Positions 1 through 11,700 of a stretch of DNA of 64,000 bases are shown here, in pieces; position 1 is the stretch's first letter, and every line of letters begins with the position of its first letter. Where the stretch lies: assembly GCA_025618425.1 (NCBI GenBank), contig CM046833.1, positions 939,172-1,003,171 on the forward strand, written 5' to 3'. Source of the stretch: Heliocidaris tuberculata (lineage: Eukaryota > Echinodermata > Echinoidea > Camarodonta > Echinometridae). A program made the translations under genes and the position numbers. The notes beneath the pieces were generated by a model. The model saw nothing but the letters and a program-made list of their open reading frames with translations. It did not search any database and was not told the DNA's origin.

Positions 1-726
1 GAGTCACAACAGAATTTTTTTTTCTGTGATAACTCCTTGGTCAGTCACAACACCGTCCACTGATAAAGGGATTACCACCTGCTGAGTTCTTCTGCACAGT
101 GAAATCTGATACTCTGTTGAGGTTTATAGTCTTCTCACTGCAGACCTTATACACAAAGACCTGACTCCCTTGAACCCTGTGTTAATTCCTGCCCCCAAAC
201 AGATAACTGGAGCCTGCAGACATAAAATGGCACAGTGTAAGAATCTCACTTGTATTTTATTTTAGCAAATACGACTCATGGGTGGCTATACAAGACAAGT
301 ACAAGTAGTTCATTTTCTTTTATGTACAGGGATTTCTTCATGTGCTTTAAAAATGTTTATCATTATTACCACTACAGTCATTATTATCATTATTAGTATT
401 ATCATTTTTTTAAATCATCATTCTTACTCTTATTATCAATATTATTATTATCATTATCATCACTGAGTAGGAGATTGTCACTATAGAAGCATGTCCTTTA
501 TTACAGAATTACATAGTGAACATATTGAAAATTACACACACAGATATATGCATGTAATTATGGGATTGTAATAATTTTGATCGGGCTAAAGCTGTTAGTA
601 ATGATTAAAGTTGGTTTTAAGGCAATTTCTCACGCATTACATCATTACCAGACAAACAGCTCTTTATTTCTTCATATGGATTTTTGCAATGGGTACAGGG
701 TGGGCAGGGATTAAGGAAGCAAGGAG
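1..726. other. Non-coding, no gene seen
   Basis: I see no conserved coding signal. The only structure is an interrupted ATT/ATC-rich run at about 355-465, which makes a short His/Ile-rich reading frame that I regard as chance. Confidence 0.6.
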
Positions 727-890
727 AGCGTTTCGTTGTTCCCTTACCGGCGACAGATTTCTCATCATGTTATTAAATTGATACATGATGACAAGAGGAC
801 GACATAATTATAAGATATTCCTTTTGCAAAGATTTCTTGGCTTATCAATACTATCAGCCCGGAGACATGGTAGTAAGAAGTGTGTCAAAC

Positions 891-2593
891 CAGGGAAATG
901 TAACTAGAAGGAAAGGCAAGTCGAGAATTCCTATATGCTCGATGCCATGCCGACAACTCATCCCGCTCGAGCATGCACACCGAGCTCGTAAAAATATCGC
1001 TTGTAAATCCGCTCGACAGTTGGCTGGCCGGCTGAAGTAGGAGTAAGGGAGGGAGAATTCGGCCACTACAGACAAAACCCCCCATATAAGGACTTTTTAT
1101 TTCACATTAGTTTTCCCCGGGGGGGGGGGGGCACTCACGTATATTGGTGGTACGGGGACGTGCCGCTTTGATGACCCCCTTTTTCAGACCCCGATTTCCG
1201 TTCTCTAGATAATCAGTTCCGCTCAGGAGCCGCTCAGCCCCGCTCTGAAGACCCCCGTTATGAAACATATCCGTTCGCATGCGGCCGGGAGCGTGGCGGA
1301 GGCAGTGGTCGCTCGACCTGGTCTCGCGCCCTAGGCCCTTTCGTCGCGCGAGCCTTGAAAACTGCTCCAGCTAGCTAGCTACTAGCGCTACACGGCGCGG
1401 GCGCGGCCCCCGGCGCGCCCCGTCCCGAGATCCTGCGATAGCGAAGGTGTACCGCCGATAAAGCGAGGTTAGTTTTGTAGTTCCCTAGACCCTGTTTTTC
1501 ACTCTGCCCAATAGATCATAGTTCCCAAGACCCCGTATTTTACACCTTGAAGTCAGTTCCTTAGACCCCCTTTTCGGGGATTCGTGAGGCACACCCCCGT
1601 CAAAATATAATTCGAGTGCCCCCCCCCCCCCCCCGGGGTAGTTTTCACTTCTTACTCACAACTTGGAAGCCAATATTGTTACTAGATCATTTTCATTTTC
1701 GTTGTCTCGATCGGCATGCTCGGAGGCTATTTGCCCGCTAATATCAAAATCCCATCAACCCGAGTCTGCGTCCCACCCACGGCACCTGGGCAGCACTCCG
1801 GCCGAAATTACCTCTGCGGTATGCTACTAGTATTAGAAACCGACATTTCTAGTCATCGCGTGTTCTGCATTGATTTATTTGTGACTGTACTTTAGAGCTT
1901 GCGAACGCACCAAAAATCCCGATCGAAAATTTCTTGAAATAGTGAATTTTTGAAACCATTATCCTTATAGACCGCCGATTTCATCGCTAAAATGTGACAT
2001 TTTTGTATACTTCTTCCATTGCTAGTGCTGCGGTTCCTCTGTGACTTTGCTTTGGTACGTACGTACGGTACTGTACAGTGTGATTTAACTATACGGAGCG
2101 GCCGAAATCCCTACTGGCCGAAAATACTCGGTCCGTCGTACAGTAGGATTTTACTAAATGACGGACAGGCCGAAATCTCCTACTGGCCGAAAATACCCCC
2201 CCCCCCCCCTACTATGCCCGTTGTAAAACAAACAACCTACCGATTTTCGTGATACATGATAGAAATTATTTTTGCGGCGAATAATTAGCATTTGAACCCA
2301 TTATTTGTGAAGTCGATGATTTGAAAGCAGTATTGGTGTTTGTGGAGTTCCTTCTACGGAAAATTTGATCCAATGTTGCTAGTAAATAGTAATGTTGTCC
2401 AATTGCGTGTTAGACTCTATCATCGTCAATGAGTGAGACTTACAGTATCAACGGAAACGTCTCCGGTCCAGCATGTCTAGGGGCATGTAGAACTAGAAGA
2501 ATGGGCCTTGGGCTTGAGTTTTGCATCAAACCCTTAGACTCGATCCATTGATCAAAACGGTGTGGTAATTTTTGTTCTAGTTACATTTCCCTG
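891..2593. mobile_element. Non-autonomous DNA transposon with 19-bp TIRs
   Basis: The ends are perfect inverted repeats: CAGGGAAATGTAACTAGAA at 891-909 and its reverse complement at 2575-2593. The flanks carry a 7-bp direct repeat GTCAAAC (884-890 and 2594-2600). The uninterrupted repeat copy at 18250-18265 shows the empty site with a single GTCAAAC. No transposase frame is visible. CAGGG ends suggest hAT, but hAT elements usually make 8-bp duplications, so the superfamily is uncertain. A second element (1115-1638) is nested inside. Confidence 0.8.
1115..1638. mobile_element. Nested GC-rich MITE with poly-G/poly-C inverted ends
   Basis: Both ends read inward as CCCC, a run of G, then CACTC (1115-1136 and the complement at 1615-1638). 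They are flanked by the 7-bp direct repeat TAGTTTT at 1108-1114 and 1639-1645. The interior is much more GC-rich than its surroundings (CpG-rich around 1260-1440) and has no long frame. I read it as a MITE that landed in the older element at 891-2593. Confidence 0.65.
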
Positions 2594-2908
2594 GTCAAAC
2601 AACATGACGAACTCAGTTTTACAACTAACCCAATCGTTACTGCTCATGCCCGTGCCGGGCTAGGCTCCGGGAATCGCGAAGCGAACAACTTAGCATTCTG
2701 TGTAGTGGAGATGTGACAAAGACTATTTCTGCCAGATGTCTTTCGAATAGTGACGTTAAAGGTCGGTCCCAGACGTAAATAATCATATCTGATTGATACA
2801 CATCTGTAAAAACCCAATTACACCCCCCCCCCCCCCCGACTTTTAAATGGCAAAATGAATTTTCGGTGAGGTCCAGCCTCGAACACCCCACTTTGCAGTC
2901 TGGTGTTA

Positions 2909-3260
2909 AGCCCGGCGCACACTGTACGATCCGACTGCGATCCGACAGATCTTTGATCGGATCGTGTAGTGTGCTATAGCTTATGACAGCGATCCGATCA
3001 GTCGCACGACAATCGTAGACCAAATCGCAGAGATTCGACATGTTGAATCTTTTGCGATGAGTCGTGCGATTTTAATCTTTTGGCCAATCAGGATGGTGCA
3101 AAATGATGACGTCATCGTCAATTTGCTTGAGATGATCACCAAAACCAGGAAAAAGCTCATCGCACAAAAAAGCAGCTGAAGTTGTACGCACACAACGCAC
3201 AACTCGCTCCCACACATAGCTCCCACAACTCTGGCGGGCTGAAACCTTTGTATACCGTAG
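2909..3260. mobile_element. Harbinger-like MITE, left end with truncated right side
   Basis: After TTA the sequence starts AGCCCGGCGCACACTGTACG and continues with short inverted blocks of CGATCCGA. The same end in opposite orientation closes at 17821 next to TTA, and the site without insertion is at 18480 (TTATAGACC). A 3-bp TTA duplication and this end match the complete element at 45991-46405. I could not find the right end here. Confidence 0.55.
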
Positions 3261-3589
3261 ACTGTGCTTGCTGAACCACTTAGCAGTGAAGGTCGAGGAT
3301 GTCTCCTCTTACCGTATAACTGGACGGTCTGGGCGAAACAAAATAGACTAGTTAGAAAATGAGCAAGAGAAATAATATTAGTCAGTATTCTTAAGCAACA
3401 GCCAGCCTGTTTCAGGAAAAGACTTCGAGGAGTGTCAAAGTCAAAAGCGACTCAATTCACCTTCAATCAAGACAAGACCAGTCCCAGCTATCCAGTTCGA
3501 GGTAGGCAACAAGAATTTATTTTCAGATCTAACAAAATGTTGGCTTTGCAAAGTAATTGTTAAAACTAAGGTAATCAAAGAGAAGAACT

Positions 3590-4260
3590 GAATTCTTTTT
3601 CTTCTTCTCCTCGATCCTCCTCCTCCTTCTTCTTTTTTCTCTTTCTTCCTCTTCATCTTCTTTTTAATTTTATTCTTCTTGAGTTCTTATTTTTCTCCTC
3701 CTCCTTTTTTCGTCTTCTTTTTCTCAGACTCATCCTCCTTTCTTCTTCTTCCAATTATTCTGCTTCTTCTCCTTCTTCTACATGGATCTAGGCTCTCGAG
3801 TCTACTCTGGAGTCTAACATGTCATTTAGATCCTGATCTAGATCTAACTCGGCTAAGATCTACAGTTTATTTTATTTTTCTTTCTTTCTTCTTCCTCTTT
3901 TTCTTTTCCTCTTTTGCCTCCCTTTAATTTCCACACATGCCCAGCCCAGGAGGAGTTCCTGGAACTATTCATGGAGATCTAGATCTATGTCAATATTTTT
4001 TAGTTGACGTTAGATCCAACGGTTGGACCTAACTTTGATCTAGTCTATTATTTAACTTAGGCTAGATCCAATAATAATATAGATCTATTAAAAAGGTAGA
4101 ATAGATGATCTAGATCTAGATCTAGATTCTAACCGTGTTTAGAAACGTTAGTTGGAGAGTCTAACGTTAGACCATGGTCATGGTTAGATCTAGTATTACG
4201 TTAAGTCTGCCGTTTGGTCTAGATTGAGTAAACCAACTAACTGTTAAATCTGATGATGAA
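3590..4260. repeat. Pyrimidine-rich tract followed by TAGATC-rich region
   Basis: 3590-3925 is almost pure CTT/CTC/TCC on the + strand; the Ser/Phe/Leu or Lys/Glu/Arg frames it makes are low-complexity. From about 3780 to 4260 the palindromic hexamers AGATCT and TCTAGA recur at high density, with a tandem run near 4105-4125. The related words ACGTTAG and TAGATC return at about 52260-52500. Confidence 0.6.
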
Positions 4261-7180
4261 TAGATCATACCCCCCCCCCCCCCACTAACGACGGATAATT
4301 ATGCCTGTTTACGCCCGTGTTCATTCCTGAATTGAATTCCTAATTATTTTTAAATATTGATCTATAACTGTTATATCCAACAACAGAATAAATAAGATTC
4401 TAGAGAAATGTTAGAAAAAGGTAAACTTCTACACAGGATCCCTTATAACAATGGATTATATCTGTTAGGTCTATGTCAGATATTAGTCCTGTAAATACTA
4501 TTCTGACGATAAGTTAGATCCTGTATTGAAATGTACATGTATCAAAGGCACAACAAAATAAACAGGCGACTTCACCAATACATATATAGTAAAAATAAAT
4601 TTAATTCAGAGCCATCTGCTCAATAATGTATTAACGCGAAATAATTGACAAAGTAAAATAATTTGTATTCAACAGGAAATAGAGTATACAAGGTGATTAA
4701 ATAATTCCCAAGTTCCACTATCAACAATGCAACTAAAGGTAATTAAATGATTCCAAGTTCCAATATTATCAATGTATAATCAAATGTAATCACATTGTGC
4801 CAAGTTTCAATATTATCACAAAGAAAAAAAATATATATTGCCAGCAATGACTATTTCATCCTTCGGAGTATCATTATTTAATTATGAAAGAATTAAACTA
4901 CCTTCACTGGACCAGTAATTGGTGTGTACACCCACTAAAAAGAAACACCCGCTCTAGAGTCCATGTGAAGGGTTCATGAGGACAACCTCCTCTTTGAGTC
5001 CACTGATGAGATGCATGAAGTGACCAATGTATGAAGTAACCCGATGTGTGAAGTAACGTGCGAAGTCTGACCGGTGTGTCCCTGACCCGCAACTTTATGA
5101 ACTTGAGTTGAAGACTACCAGTTAGCTACGATGTCTGGGTATATCGACCTTGAGCACCAATCCATCGATGAATTAGGACTACGAGCCAATATAAGTATCT
5201 ACGAGTGACTACGAGCCCAGCTCGTCCAGTTAAGATGAAAACCATATTGCAAGATGAGGTGAGGGCTGAGGAGGCTTTCTACCACCATGACCACGGCCTG
5301 TACTGCCTGGAACCTGCCGGTAAGGAAAAATCTGCTATGCCAGCAGCATGCATAGCCTGCAACAATCACCTTCTTGGCGGCCTACACTCCCTCATCACTC
5401 AGTCAACATCAGACAAGGTGTGACTCTCTTGCGATCTCCAAAGCAATGTGACCAAAACTCTAAAACTCTAACCCACAATGATTCTCTCAATGCTCAACTC
5501 CTGCTCCACACAACATTCTTCTTACTCCCCTAATACTGAACCTTCTATACAACATTGCCCCATCAAAATTCCTTTACTCCCCTCATACACACACACACAC
5601 AAAAGAACTTGCCCAATTGCGCCACCAAAGTTTGCTGACCTAAGACTAATAGTGCCTACATTGCTTGGCTACAAATCCTATTCAATTTAACCGGCCTACT
5701 ACATTCTATGTCTATTGAACTAAGCATGGTCATGAGGGTTTAGGATGAAAGGGAATGCAGTCGCATTGTGACAGTCTAGTCTTATTCAACCTAATCTAAA
5801 TCTTTCTAATTGGTAGACCTGTTTATATGTTGTTAACTTGTTAGCTTTAACAACTTAAGTTGGATTTATAATTTTGTGTTTGGCCATTTATTATTTTATT
5901 TATTTAGATCTAAGGACATATTTATTTCTCTATCATTAAACATTTACATTGGATATTTTTTTTAATTACTTTTAGACCATCTAAAATTTTGCCTGTATTT
6001 GTTGAGGGGGGCCGGGGGCGGCTTAATGATTTACAGTTACCGTTTCTATCCAAATATTAAAGGGGACATTTAGGGAAAAGATATAGACTGAGTCAGTCTC
6101 TCTTATTATACAAACTAAACTAAGTTCAGTTGTAGTTTGCCATTAAATATATCAGCTTTTGCAACCTAAAAATGAGCATGTGATGATAGACCTCAGACTA
6201 TAAACCAAAAATGTATTGAGGTTTCCATTTCAGGTACAAGTGCTGCATAAGGATGACAAACTTGGCTTTCAAGTTTGGACAAAGGGGGGCTACCTACTCG
6301 AAAAAGACCTGACTCGAAAAAGACCTGATGCAACAAGTACCCAGAAGGTGTAGTAACTGCATAACTGCAGTAACTGACACTATTGTTGTCTGACACTATT
6401 AAATAATGTCACCACTGTGAAATTACAATTTCACCAATTTGATATTCTCAAAGAATTTGTTATCTTAACATTCACAAATTTCGTATAGTTTGTCCATTCA
6501 TTTTCACATGTTCATGAATCTAATGTGATCTATGAATCTATGAATTCTCAAAGAAATTGTTATCTCAACATTCACAAATTTCTTGATTTATTGATCAGCT
6601 TGTTTCATTTATTAAATAATTTAACAAAATAAAGAAGCTTGGTAATGAAACTTTGTTTATTGTTGAGTTTCAAGGCGTCGTATGAATATCTGAAGAACCT
6701 TGCCAGAAATTGTGCAATCTACATGATTGTACATTACATGATAGATAGAGAAAAAGGGCATGCTTCTAACATGTCTAAGATTTCTCATCAACATTGCTAC
6801 ATGCATTTTTAAGTACTTCCAGAGCAGAAAAAATAATAGAGAACTAAAATAAAGGAGATGTATGGGGAAATTAGAATGAAATTGCTAGATAAAGATGGTT
6901 TACGGAGGAAAAACAATTAATGAGTCCGGGTATGGGGCAAAAATACATCTGAAAATGAATGTTTCCATACGATTGATTTGGAGTTAATTATTGAATCTGA
7001 ATGGAAGGAAACTTCAGTTATAGAGAAGTTGAAAGAAAGGGATGGAGAGGAAGGAAGAAGAAAATATGGGTATACATAGGAAAGGGAGAGAGAGAGGGAG
7101 ATGAATTATGGATCAACATTGAAAGATGATTTCGAAAAAAAAGGTTTGAGTGAGAAAGGGGAAGGGGGCTGAATCATGTA
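4261..7180. other. Non-coding, no gene recognised
   Basis: A poly-C run at 4270-4284, a short CA run near 5590 and AT-rich unique-looking sequence. Several frames of 60-72 codons occur (for example 5205-5423), but none has a recognisable domain or flanking splice signals that I trust. Confidence 0.5.
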
Positions 7181-7910
7181 TAATTTTTTTTTTTTTTAAT
7201 CTGGAACTCCCTTTCCCCCTTTTATTTCTTTCCACCCTATATCTCTCTACTTCGAATCAATTTCTCTCTTTGTCCCAAGCTGTCTCTCACTCTATTAATC
7301 TTATTCTTATTCCAGTCTTTCCTAGCTTTCTCAACCCCTCTCTCTCTTGCTTCATTTCTTTCTCCTTCCTTTTAACTCCTCTCAGTTTTACTCTGTCTTA
7401 CTCTTCTCTCCCCCCCCCCCCCCCCCCTCTTTGAGGAGAATGGGTCTTATTTCCTTCTTTCTTTCAATTGCAGTTCTTCTTCCTTTCCAAGTCGGCTCAA
7501 TGCTACTTTTCTAAAATATGGGACCTGTCTGCATCTTTCCCAATTTCTTCTCTTACACTCAGTCTCACCTCCCCCCCCCCCCAACCATCTTTCTCTCTTT
7601 CTCTCTCTCGCCCGCTCTACTTTTCCGTGTCTCAGTTTTACCCTCTTCTTTCTCACTTTTCATTTCCACCATTCTTTTCACCTCTTCCATTTCTTGCCCA
7701 CTCTTTCTCATTCCCTTCATCTGACTCTCTTTATTTTACCCCATCTTCTCATTTCCCCCTTAATAACTCTACAGCCCCCTCCCCATTTCTCTTTCATTCT
7801 CTCTTAATCCCTTATTCTTTACTCTCCCTGCCTCTTCCCCTTGATGGAAGTCCACCCCCCCCCCCCCCCCCCCCCCCAGCAGACATGTCGGCATCCTCTT
7901 TCTCATAATA
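7181..7910. repeat. Pyrimidine-rich low-complexity tract
   Basis: CT-rich with poly-T (about 7186-7198) and three poly-C runs (about 7411-7427, 7571-7582, 7855-7877). Frames of 94 and 146 codons are Ser/Pro/Phe/Leu low-complexity with no domain and are not called as genes. Confidence 0.75.
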
Positions 7911-8454
7911 CCCTCTGATCTTCTAGTTCTCATTAATACCCCGGTCTCTCAGGGCTGGGTCTTGTGACTATTATTTCAAAAAAGAATAATCTATTGGGTG
8001 TAAACGATGCATGCAGGGAAGATCCAGGTGAGTTGAGCCACAAGGAGAGTTGATCCACCCCCTAGAACTACCACTTGCATTCAAGAAAGAAAGTTCAAAC
8101 GCCCCCTGTAGGTAGTGTGTCACATATCTTTCTTTTCAGTTAAGGCAAAAAAAAGTTGCATATTAAACAGCTCTACAAACATGAGGTGAAGGAAGAACTC
8201 TAAATTGCTCCAAAAAGTGGATTTTAGAGTTAGAGGTTCGACCCTTTCCATTATTTACATAGGAACAGTTACTTTTGTCGCATTGTGGGCAACATGTAGC
8301 CTATGCATTGTAGATTTGTTGAAGATGTTTTGATGGAATTTGATAGAACTGCTTTGAAGGAAGTCAATTCACATGTCAAAAAGGCCGACCTGTGCAATCA
8401 AGGACACCTATTTAAAATACGTAATTTGTTTATAAAGCGAGCTCGAAAAGTCAT

Positions 8455-8506
<52 letters not shown>

Positions 8507-10550
8507 GTACATTTCATAGGATCATAACATCTATCTCTACAAGGAAAACAGTAGCCAACTATCTACCTACTTGTATTTCAATCATTTTCGTTTTGGATTC
8601 CATGTGTTGCGAATACCTAGCATCATAGAAACATTTTAGTTAATCAGTTCAATCTGGACCTTCCATTTGAAATATCCAGTGTGTTTAAGCATGGACCTAC
8701 CAAAGAAGGTCCATGGTTTAAGTAAGCTATTAAAAACATCAAAACATTTTGACAGGATTTGAAGGCCTCACATTTCAAGGAATAACAAGTAGCTCCAAAT
8801 CGCAAACAGTAGCAGATAGAAAATAATAAATATACTTCCGGACTGCATTCAATTTCCTACGTGTTTGAAGGGTGCCTTACATCATATAGCATGTTAGTAT
8901 AACTAGAGTTGAACAAGTACAACTATACAGGTGGGCTGTGGAACAATAATCAAATAAGAAGTATTTTCTTCATAATTTGTACTCAAATTTGGTGCAGTGG
9001 TAGATGTGGTTATTGTCTCGGCACAGAAACTTTTTCAACATATTCAATCCATGGAACAGGCAGATACTTCTCTCAGTCACACTCGTATTGTGTATATTTA
9101 TGATTTTAATAGTGATTAATGGATTGTTAAGTTGAAGGTGAATAGTTTGGTATTGTGTATAGTATAATTTGATTTAACTACACAATCTGATTATACGTGG
9201 ATGGAATATTGTGGAAAAGAAAGAGAGAGAGAGAAAGAGAGAAAGGGAGAATGCAACCCCTAGAACACCAATATTATGAAACAAGAAATTCTCTTTTTTT
9301 TCTTTCTTTCTTCGATATCTTACCTTTTGTGATGATAATTGGTTTGCCGAGCAAACCTATTTTTCTTTTTTTCTTTGACCTTTCCAAGAAACCAGACGAG
9401 GTTAACGCACTTTGCCGTCAGCAGTCATTGATGAAAGTAAATTTCTACTTTTGGGGAACGATTTGTTCCAAATTCTGTTATATTAGCCGTTAGAACGCCG
9501 CACAAGAACTAAGTTGCGTTATGAATGTCTTATGTATGTATATGTGTAGAAGAAAAGATGATATTTTGTGCAGTTAAGGTAAAAAGGGCGATTTATTTGG
9601 TTCAGTTCGATAACCGGGTCAATGTCAAGATACCGTTGAAAATGCATATGTGTACAGAAAGCCTATAGTGAAAGTAAAGGGATAGATTATGTTAATGAGT
9701 TTATTTAGCGTGCGAATGGAGAGGGCGCATGCAGTTAAATGATAAGGTGATGTGTTTCGCTAAATGAAAGGAATTTAGTTCAGCTTTTGGAAAATGGAAA
9801 TTTGTTTTTAAAAAACTCAGAGTCAAAGAGTAAATTTAGCAGTTAATTATGGTGAAATATGAGTTAATATTATGGATGAAGTTAACTAGGGTTGATGAAA
9901 TCTAAAGGAACTTGCAAAGTCTCCTATTAGTTGAATTTGTGCAAAAGGCATGATGGTTTAGAGGTTATCATGTTTATGTATTGATAAAAGCATAACAGAC
10001 AGGAGACAGGGAATCATTTGAGTATAAGTAGTTTATTATTAGAGTCAAGGAATATGGCAGGTATTTGTGTATGTGGTAGTTTAAGCTAATGCAGTTCTAA
10101 AAGGATTACAGATGCATGCTTTTATTTAAAGGGAGCATTAGAAATAAGTATCTATAAATGTTTTAAACTAAGAATTTCTTTGGTTTCATTCAAGGAATGT
10201 TCATGTTTGACAGACTTTTAAAGGCAAGGGGTTAATTGCTTTGATGATACACGTACTATTCTTCATTCACATGACACAAAGAACTAGTCAATATACACTA
10301 GATTTCTGACTTAAAGGAATTTATTTGTGAACTGGTCCGGAGATAATACATGCTTTAAATCACATCTATCAAACTAAATCAAACTATCTAAGAGAACAGT
10401 TATTAGAAATTTACTGATAGATCAAGTTGGTTAATATTGATATACAGCTTACTTATGATCTCTTTCTGGTTTTACCTCTGATTGCAGATTGAATAAATTA
10501 TCCTTATACAATTACTGGCATTTCTAACAACTGAGCCTAAGTCTCCATCC
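7911..10550. other. Non-coding; AT microsatellite and one interspersed-repeat fragment
   Basis: A pure AT run lies at about 8456-8503 and a GA-rich run at about 9220-9250. At 8960-9060 there is a fragment (words GTGGTTATTGTCTCGGCAC) that recurs in several places, including about 13240-13290, 45530 and 46980. No gene seen. Confidence 0.55.
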
Positions 10551-10559
10551 TTCGGTGAT

Positions 10560-10655
10560 CCAATAATGATAATGAAGATGATATGATGATGATGATGATG
10601 GTAATCACCATGATAATGGTAATGATGATGATACTACTTACTACTACTGCTACTA

Positions 10656-10693
<38 letters not shown>

Positions 10694-10695
10694 AG
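10560..10695. repeat. Trinucleotide microsatellites (GAT)n and (ACT/GCT)n
   Basis: GAT units at about 10575-10600 and 10620-10632, then ACT units turning into GCT units at about 10637-10693. The opposite strand reads as a poly-Ser frame, which I reject as a gene. Confidence 0.85.
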
Positions 10696-10851
10696 AAATA
10701 TTGATGATATTAATAGTCATCACCACCATCATCATCATAATTATACAGATCATTAAGCGTTCTGCTATATGCAACAGTATGATTGATGACAGAGATAACA
10801 TTTTTTTGTGGTTATAATTCACCGCAGACTATGACTATACAAATATTTATA

Positions 10852-11700
10852 CAAAGAAATACATATTAAGTATGGCTACAAGTTGTAAATAAACTGTAAA
10901 TATTGTCAGGTTTAGGCTAATTAATTTGATGTAGAATATAAGCCTGGAAAGGGGGAAATGACATGCAAAACAGCACATTTTTTGCCAAAAACAAAACAAA
11001 AACATTTGCACATTGTAATTTTAAATTTTGAATCTTCATGGATGGAATAATTTGTCATTTTTCATGGGAAGTACTCTATTTGCAGTGGTTTGTGGTGGAA
11101 TATTAATATTCATGTTAAGAAATACATATTTAGTATGGCTACAAGTTGTAAACATATTGTATATATGTGCCAGGTTGGTTAGACTAATTAATTTGATGTA
11201 GAATACAACCACGACAGTTCAATAGATTTAGTATCCTCGGAAGGGGGAAATGACATGCAAAACAGCAATTTTTTGCCAAAAACAAAACAAAAACATTTGC
11301 ACATTGTAATTTTAAATTTTGAATCTTCTTGGATGGAATAATTTGTCATTTTCCATGGGAAGTACTCTATTTGCAGTGGTTTGTGGTGTAATATTAATAT
11401 TCATGTTAAGAAATACATATTTAGTATGGCTACAAGTTGTAAACATATTGTAAATATGTGCCAGGTTGGTTAGACTAATTAATTTGATGTAGAATACAAC
11501 CACGACAGTTCAATAGATTTAGTATCCTCGAAAGGGGGAAATGACATGCAAAACAGCACATTTTTTTGCAAAAAAACCCCTAACATTTGCACATTCATCA
11601 GAATTGTAAATATTGAATCTTCATGGATGGAATAATTTGTCATTTTTCACGGGAAGTACTCTATTTGCAGTGGTTTGTGGTGTATACTGTTGGTTAGATA
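10852..11700. repeat. Tandem repeat, about 2.8 copies of a 265-291-bp unit
   Basis: The phrase AAATACATATTTAGTATGGC opens units at about 10856, 11121 and 11412. Each unit continues through the same AT-rich text to a GTGGTTTGTGGTG phrase. The last copy stops near 11690. No coding content. Confidence 0.8.

Larger units (their letters stand above)
727..2908. repeat. Dispersed repeat family A, copy 1, split by a transposon
   Basis: The left part (727-890) and right part (2594-2908) match a continuous second copy at 18090-18482. The 1.7-kb block between them is an insertion (see 891-2593). The right part ends where a MITE begins at 2909. No coding potential is convincing; the short frames across 837-1085 are shadows of repeat sequence. 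Confidence 0.75.

Noticed and set aside
278..466. His/Tyr/Ile-rich frame
   Set aside because: Produced by ATT/ATC repeats.
7150..7908. Frames of 94 and 146 codons, Ser/Pro/Leu-rich
   Set aside because: Low-complexity pyrimidine tracts with poly-C runs; no splice or start context and no domain.
10634..10822. Poly-Ser frame on the minus strand
   Set aside because: Produced by the ACT/GCT microsatellite.
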